Below, in pieces: positions 24,514-27,929 of a DNA stretch of 27,929 nt; positions within the stretch are counted from its first letter, which is position 1, and each line of letters starts with the position of its first letter. The notes beneath the pieces were generated by a model. It saw only the letters and a program-made list of their open reading frames with translations. It ran no database searches and was not told the origin of the DNA. Source of the DNA: a virus; IMG/VR virus record IMGVR_UViG_3300002835_000872, positions 1 to 27,929 of that record; one strand, given 5' to 3'. Both the position numbers and the translations under genes were made by a program.

Positions 24514-25281
24514 TTATCCAAAGTATTTTTTAAAAGGGCAAGAAGATTTTTCTTCTATTGATGTTTGCAATTTCTTCTTTCTATTGTAAAATTTTACAGC
24601 ATCATCTGAATTTCTTCTAAAAAGAAACCTATCTACGCCAAAAATTCTCAGCCATTCTTCTTTGCTTACTAAATGATTTTTTATTTTTATTTTTCTCTCA
24701 GTTAGAGGGTGCAGAATAGCCAACGGTGTTAACGGTGAAATATTTATTTTTTTACTCTGCAGTTGATTAACGATAAAAAAATTAATCTCTGTAGCGTGTT
24801 GAAATTTATAGTTTACGGTTGCTGGCAGTATCGTTAAATCGCATAGCAGATCCCTCATATTCCAAGTTGGCTGTGTCCAGGTAAAATAAATTTCTTCTTT
24901 GGTTCTAAAGGCCCACGGGCTAGTTATTTTGATATTTTTACCAGACTCGCCAGCAAATCCAAAAAACTGAGAAGGTTTGTGAGAGTTATCTGTATTAACA
25001 TCTTGATTGCTGGCCTGCCATCTATACAATTCGGGATTCCCTTGTTCTAAAATATCTACATCCATTTCAAACCATGAAGGAATAACGATACCTTTTTTAT
25101 AAAATTCAATAAATCCAGGACAATTTTTAATAGTAGCTTCGCTGTCAACATTCACAGCAGGAGTTTCTTTCCACCAATTCGGGACAAATTTTGTTGCATG
25201 ATCTATTTTTGCATGATCGTAGACATACGGAACATGAGTAAAACAATCTAAAACGATTTCTTTAGATTTGTTAAAAATCAT
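24514..25281 (-). CDS. Unrecognised protein within the oxygenase block (255 aa)
   Basis: I do not recognise this family with confidence. The start is the ATG at 25281, which overlaps the preceding stop as ATGA; a TTG seven codons upstream (25302) is less likely. Visible motifs are F-V-P-N-W-W-K-E-T-P (32-41), T-I-K-N-C-P-G-F-I-E-F (50-60) and G-I-V-I-P-S-W-F-E-M-D-V-D-I (64-77). F-F-G-F-A-G, T-W-T-Q-P-T-W and an F-Q-H-A-T-E-I-N-F-F strand follow, then L-H-P-L-T-E-R-K, and a basic C-terminus with CPFKKYFG. It has no H-x-D set and no signal peptide. The fixed Trp, Cys-Pro-Gly and aromatic pattern suggests a folded, perhaps binding or catalytic, domain that works with the neighbouring oxygenases. 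Confidence 0.75.
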   Translation of the reverse strand: MIFNKSKEIVLDCFTHVPYVYDHAKIDHATKFVPNWWKETPAVNVDSEATIKNCPGFIEFYKKGIVIPSWFEMDVDILEQGNPELYRWQASNQDVNTDNSHKPSQFFGFAGESGKNIKITSPWAFRTKEEIYFTWTQPTWNMRDLLCDLTILPATVNYKFQHATEINFFIVNQLQSKKINISPLTPLAILHPLTERKIKIKNHLVSKEEWLRIFGVDRFLFRRNSDDAVKFYNRKKKLQTSIEEKSSCPFKKYFG

Positions 25282-25907
25282 ATTTGTCGATCTCTGATCC
25301 AAGTAACCAAGGCATATTTTGTTCCTTCGATTACGGGATGTGCTACGTGTGTATAAGCAAAATTACTAGGAAATAGAATTAACATTCCAGGCTGAGGCTT
25401 GATCTTTACACCAAAATGCGTAAATTCTAATTCTCCACCTTTGTAATCGTTGTTAAGGTATACTAAAGCAGATACTGCTCTAGCCATAGCTGTGCCGCCA
25501 TCATAATGTGCCTTATATTCTTCTCCACCCCTATACTTTAATAAATTATAACCCTCGTGCCAAAAAGGTTCTTGTATGCCTAATCTCTTTGCATAAGGTA
25601 TAGTTGACGCTAATAATAAAAGATTAAGTTGATTATGAATATTTTGCAGAACGGGGTTGCCGCTTACCTGAGCCAAATGTGTAATAGCCATCAACTTATT
25701 GGTTCTATAATTTTGAAAAGGCCCATCGGTTACAGTTCCTGCCTGTTCCCAAAAAGCTCCGCTGTCTGGATTGGATGCTTCTTCTTCGACCATCTTTATA
25801 GTTTCAGATGGATTCGGCCAAGCATTTTCAAAAATATCAATACAACCAGCTACTGTTGTGCTGGCTTTAATTTCTCCGGGAAATATCCCATTTACCATAG
25901 ATGTCAT
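25278..25907 (-). CDS. 2OG-Fe(II) oxygenase, prolyl 4-hydroxylase-like (209 aa)
   Basis: The clearest of the four oxygenases. Y-N-L-L-K-Y-R-G-G-E-E-Y (120-131) leads to the metal pair H134-Y-D136. Next come the core strand A-L-V-Y-L-N and G-G-E-L-E-F (158-162), L-I-L-F-P-S (176-181), and the distal H187 in T-H-V-A-H-P-V. K197 in E-G-T-K-Y-A-L-V-T-W takes the place of the usual 2-oxoglutarate-binding Arg/Lys. This is the P4H layout used on peptidyl proline and on small molecules. The start has a good AGGAAT site, and a candidate sigma-70-type promoter lies just upstream. Translation of the next gene is coupled through ATGA. Confidence 0.88.
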   Translation of the reverse strand: MTSMVNGIFPGEIKASTTVAGCIDIFENAWPNPSETIKMVEEEASNPDSGAFWEQAGTVTDGPFQNYRTNKLMAITHLAQVSGNPVLQNIHNQLNLLLLASTIPYAKRLGIQEPFWHEGYNLLKYRGGEEYKAHYDGGTAMARAVSALVYLNNDYKGGELEFTHFGVKIKPQPGMLILFPSNFAYTHVAHPVIEGTKYALVTWIRDRQI

Positions 25908-25921
25908 AAATTATTCCTAAT

Positions 25922-25951
25922 ATTATATTTAAAGGCCGCTTTAACGATCAA
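25922..25951 (-). promoter_or_regulatory. Candidate sigma-70-like promoter within the reverse block
   Basis: On the reverse strand TTGATC (25951-25946) and a perfect TATAAT (25927-25922) are separated by 18 bases, 14 bases before the oxygenase start. This fits host-type early transcription. The leader would be very short, which weakens the call. Confidence 0.4.
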
Positions 25952-25963
25952 AATCATTGTCAA

Positions 25964-26536
25964 CTATTCTTTGATCCAGCACCATGTGTTGTCAAAACAA
26001 CTAAGCTGTGCAGTAATATGTTTTTTATCTCTAAATTCGAGAACAGACTGTTGAATCAATACGCTGTCCCAATCGTGCCCAGAAAATAAGCCCCCAGTTT
26101 TCAGTTTCGGATACCATTCACAAAGGTCTTTGTCGCTTTGTTCTTTAGTCATATAAGTATCTATGAATATAAAATCGAAAGTTTCATCGTCGAATAATCC
26201 TAAAGCCTTTGAGCTATCCTCTTCAATTAATTCCGCTTTGTGATTATTATCACAAAATCTAATGTTGTGTATAGCAGTGTGTTTTATACAATCTACAGCT
26301 TTTTCGTCCCAGATAATAGGCGGATCTGCCAATCGATCAACATAAGGTAAAAATGCGTCTATTCCGTATAATTTTTTAATATTTGGACAATTTGATAAAA
26401 ACGTGCAGAAAGTATGAGCCTTAAAAACTCCTAGTTCTAAACCTATGAGATTCGATCCTAATTTTAAATTTATTAGGTGCACCAAACTTTGGCCGTCATT
26501 GTACTTGTCGTTAAAAGAATAATTCAATTTTTCCAT
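25964..26536 (-). CDS. Class I SAM-dependent methyltransferase (190 aa)
   Basis: A putative S-adenosylmethionine methyltransferase of the Methyltransf_24 style. Motif I is I-G-L-E-L-G-V-F-K-A (31-40), and the acidic end of strand two is Y-G-I-D-A-F (57-62). F-D-F-I-F-I-D-T-Y-M-T (120-130) provides the strand-four Asp, and L-K-T-G-G-L-F-S-G-H-D-W (145-156) is the family's usual G-G-x(3)-x-H-D-W ending. The length is short but complete. Members often modify sugars or small molecules, though the substrate cannot be read here. The start overlaps the preceding oxygenase by 13 bases with no clear ribosome site, so translation is probably coupled. A 56-base gap separates it from the next gene. Confidence 0.85.
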   Translation of the reverse strand: MEKLNYSFNDKYNDGQSLVHLINLKLGSNLIGLELGVFKAHTFCTFLSNCPNIKKLYGIDAFLPYVDRLADPPIIWDEKAVDCIKHTAIHNIRFCDNNHKAELIEEDSSKALGLFDDETFDFIFIDTYMTKEQSDKDLCEWYPKLKTGGLFSGHDWDSVLIQQSVLEFRDKKHITAQLSCFDNTWCWIKE

Positions 26537-27036
26537 TTGTAATAATTAAAATTAATCACACATCTCACTTTCTCATTGGAACTAGTTGTTCCGGTATGTC
26601 GCATATCAGCGGGAAAAATAATCATCCTATTAGCTGTTGATTCGATAATTTCGCCCGATTCAAATTCAGTAAAACCATTGTTAGAATTTACGTAAAATAT
26701 AGCAGTCTCACCGTTGAAATTTTCAAAATCCACGTGCATAGGATATTTGATTATATCCTGTGTTCTCGTAGTTAGGTTTGCTTTGATTCTCACTAATGCA
26801 GATGGGTTTAAAAAATTTATCAAAGGTTGCAATGCATCAATGTACCTGCTCTGCGCAGAATAGTTATTGTAAAAAATGTGCTGAAACTGAAAGTCAAATT
26901 CGTTGCCCTTATAATCACTGTAATTTTTACCTACTTTATAAGGAAAATAAAACCAAGGAAAATCGTTTCCTAGCAGAGATTGTTGCAGATGTGCAAGATC
27001 TGCATCAGCGAGTACATTGTCTTTTTTTACGATCAT
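26524..27036 (-). CDS. 2OG-Fe(II) oxygenase-like protein (170 aa)
   Basis: A compact putative dioxygenase: Y-P-M-H101-V-D103 supplies the metal pair, followed by a T-A-I-F-Y-V-N strand (111-117). M-I-I-F-P-A-D-M-R-H147-T-G supplies the distal His, and R158 (K-V-R-C-V-I-N-F) the 2-oxoglutarate contact. This matches a short phage oxygenase type with H-x-D-F-x-N-F. It is the first gene of the reverse block and diverges from the glycine-rich gene at 27137 across 100 bases. No strong ribosome-binding site is seen before the ATG. A GTTAAATA motif lies close upstream on the reverse strand (27050-27043), but too close to be a convincing promoter. Confidence 0.8.
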   Translation of the reverse strand: MIVKKDNVLADADLAHLQQSLLGNDFPWFYFPYKVGKNYSDYKGNEFDFQFQHIFYNNYSAQSRYIDALQPLINFLNPSALVRIKANLTTRTQDIIKYPMHVDFENFNGETAIFYVNSNNGFTEFESGEIIESTANRMIIFPADMRHTGTTSSNEKVRCVINFNYYKWKN

Positions 27037-27136
27037 GGCTTTTATTTAACACTGCGAACCGCTAAAAAACGATAAATAGAAACTGTAATATGTTCATCAG
27101 TTTAATAGATAAATATCATATCACGGGAGTTAACCA
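27037..27136. promoter_or_regulatory. Divergent intergenic region between the oxygenase block and the glycine-rich gene
   Basis: A 100-base AT-rich gap with starts pointing away on both sides. It holds two forward GATAAATA motifs (27071-27078 and 27108-27115). Besides the close GTTAAATA motif, I see no clear reverse-strand promoter, no strong hairpin and no terminator, so how the reverse block is first transcribed is unresolved. Confidence 0.5.
27108..27115 (+). promoter_or_regulatory. Late-promoter-like motif (GATAAATA) before the glycine-rich gene
   Basis: One mismatch from TATAAATA, 22 bases before the ATG at 27137, with GGGAG at about 27125-27129 as ribosome site. A second GATAAATA lies upstream at 27071-27078. 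The layout matches the other late promoters here. Confidence 0.65.
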
Positions 27137-27929
27137 ATGCCATTTATAACTAGCATTAGAAAAAATCATCTACAAGAACAACCAAATACCGTAGATCTAC
27201 CAAAAGATCTATGGATTATAGAAGGTGGAGATTCTGTAGTTACCGCAGGCGGATACAGAATTCATACATTTCTCAGAGGACAAAGCGAATTAAAAGTTCT
27301 ACTTAATCCTAAATATCAACAGTACGCAGATAAAATCGCGCTCACATCAGGATCGTCTACTAAATCAGCAGATTATCTTGTGATCGGTGCAGGCGGTGGC
27401 GGTGGCTGCGATATCGGCGATGCTGGCGCAGGCGGTGGTGGTGGCGCAGGCGGATATGCTTCTGGAACTGTGACACTGGGTGCAGGAACCTATCCTACCA
27501 GTGTCGGAACTGGCGGCCCCGGCGCTCCTCCAAACACACGTAACCCAGGAGCCACTTACCAAGGCGGTGACACCACATTTGGCGGCCCAGCTCCCGTAAC
27601 ATCCACCGGTGGCGGCGGCGGCGGTAGTCCTAGTGCTAATGCTAATCCTGGCGGATCTGGAGGTGGTGCAGGCGCTAACCCTTCTTCACCAGGGAGTGGA
27701 ACCCCGGGACAAGGAAATCCGGGAGGATCATCTGGTACTTTTTATGCAGCAGGTGGCGGCGGCTCAGGTGGCGGCGGTAATCCAACTCCGGGTGGTAATG
27801 GTGGTCCAGGCGGCAGCGGCACAACTTGGCCTGTTAACTCTTTAGTATATTCAGGCGGTGGCGGTGGCGGTGGCAGCGTTCCGAGAGGCCCGCAAGGCGG
27901 ATCAGGTGGCTCTAGCGTGGGAGGTATTG
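27137..27929 (+). CDS. Glycine-rich adhesin-like tail protein, 3' end outside window
   Basis: The reading frame from the ATG at 27137 stays open to the window edge (264 codons). The N-terminal 80 residues are ordinary and include T-A-G-G-Y-R-I-H-T-F (36-45), then S-A-D-Y-L-V-I-G-A-G-G-G-G-G. After that the protein is dominated by Gly with Pro, Ser and Asn. Such regions occur in phage receptor-binding proteins; T-even gp38 adhesins use glycine-rich strands packed as polyglycine helices at the fibre tip. There is no long shaft before it, so it may cap another fibre. Gly-codon use raises local GC well above neighbouring genes. The identity as an adhesin is inference from composition and context. 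Confidence 0.75.
   Translation, partial: MPFITSIRKNHLQEQPNTVDLPKDLWIIEGGDSVVTAGGYRIHTFLRGQSELKVLLNPKYQQYADKIALTSGSSTKSADYLVIGAGGGGGCDIGDAGAGGGGGAGGYASGTVTLGAGTYPTSVGTGGPGAPPNTRNPGATYQGGDTTFGGPAPVTSTGGGGGGSPSANANPGGSGGGAGANPSSPGSGTPGQGNPGGSSGTFYAAGGGGSGGGGNPTPGGNGGPGGSGTTWPVNSLVYSGGGGGGGSVPRGPQGGSGGSSVGGI

Noticed and set aside
24735-24752. AATAAATA on the reverse strand inside the 255-aa gene
   Set aside because: It lies within an AT-rich coding stretch with no gene start close downstream, so it is probably chance.
25282-25302. TTG start seven codons upstream of the 255-aa gene
   Set aside because: The ATG at 25281 overlaps the preceding stop as ATGA, as seen elsewhere in this block, so it is the better start.
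25928-25963. TTGACA on the reverse strand (25963-25958) as the -35 box for the TATAAT at 25927-25922
   Set aside because: The spacing is 30 bases, too long. The weaker TTGATC at 18 bases is preferred.
25629-26054. 141-codon forward frame within the reverse block
   Set aside because: It lies opposite the oxygenase and methyltransferase genes with full motifs, and has no ribosome site or recognisable composition.
27365-27845. Reading frames opposite or out of frame with the glycine-rich gene
   Set aside because: They arise from biased GGN codons, which give Ala/Val or Thr/Ala-rich shadows. The frame from 27137 is the only one with normal start signals.
27360-27900. Low-complexity GGTGGC runs as a possible CRISPR or satellite repeat
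   Set aside because: There is no regular spacing or spacer structure. The pattern is explained by glycine codons in an open reading frame.
1-27929. tRNA genes, integrase, insertion sequences, attachment sites, anti-CRISPR or toxin-antitoxin genes
   Set aside because: I looked in all gaps and on both strands. No cloverleaf, inverted-repeat-bounded transposase or recognisable gene of these types was seen.

Overview
This window is a late structural region of a T4-like (tevenvirus-type) tailed phage, most like the marine T4-like viruses of cyanobacteria or other marine bacteria. It opens with the conserved head cassette gp21 (prohead protease, entering from the left edge), gp22 (scaffold) and gp23 (major capsid protein). 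Motifs close to the T4 late promoter (TATAAATA) sit before several genes, and genes are tightly packed with Shine-Dalgarno sequences. The low-GC, beta-rich fibre genes and the cluster of 2-oxoglutarate/Fe(II) oxygenases also fit marine T4-like phages. The host cannot be named from this sequence.

Layout. (1) 1-2720: head genes 21, 22 and 23, closed by a clear intrinsic terminator. (2) 2742-8841: a small unknown gene, then virion-structural and fibre-type genes, including the tandem paralogues at 5875 and 7077 and small beta-sandwich proteins. Two of these genes have long, structured 5' leaders behind late-promoter-like motifs. (3) 8854-22005: two giant paralogous modular structural proteins of 1836 and 2538 residues. 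Each carries seven carbohydrate-binding-like repeats, a conserved core, a six-fold propeller-like repeat block and a shared C-terminal region. (4) 22026-23270: a small beta-sandwich protein and a 300-residue fibre protein. (5) 23267-27036: a reverse-strand block of six genes, comprising four 2OG-Fe(II) oxygenases, one class I methyltransferase and one unrecognised protein. (6) 27137-end: a forward-strand gene, cut by the window edge, for a very glycine-rich adhesin-like protein behind a late-promoter motif.

How it fits together. The forward genes build the head and the host-recognition apparatus. The reverse block looks like a cargo module placed between two fibre/adhesin genes: it meets the upstream fibre gene tail-to-tail, with the fibre operon's terminator inside the last oxygenase gene, and is divergent from the adhesin gene. 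The most interesting reading is that the oxygenases and methyltransferase modify something linked to host recognition, possibly the Gly/Pro-rich adhesin, but this is inference. The fibre protein at 22368 ends just after a motif that recurs near the start of the glycine-rich protein at 27137, on the far side of the block, which suggests a split or rearranged fibre-tip locus.

No tRNA, CRISPR array, insertion sequence or integrase is visible. No gene-free stretch exceeds about 120 bases.
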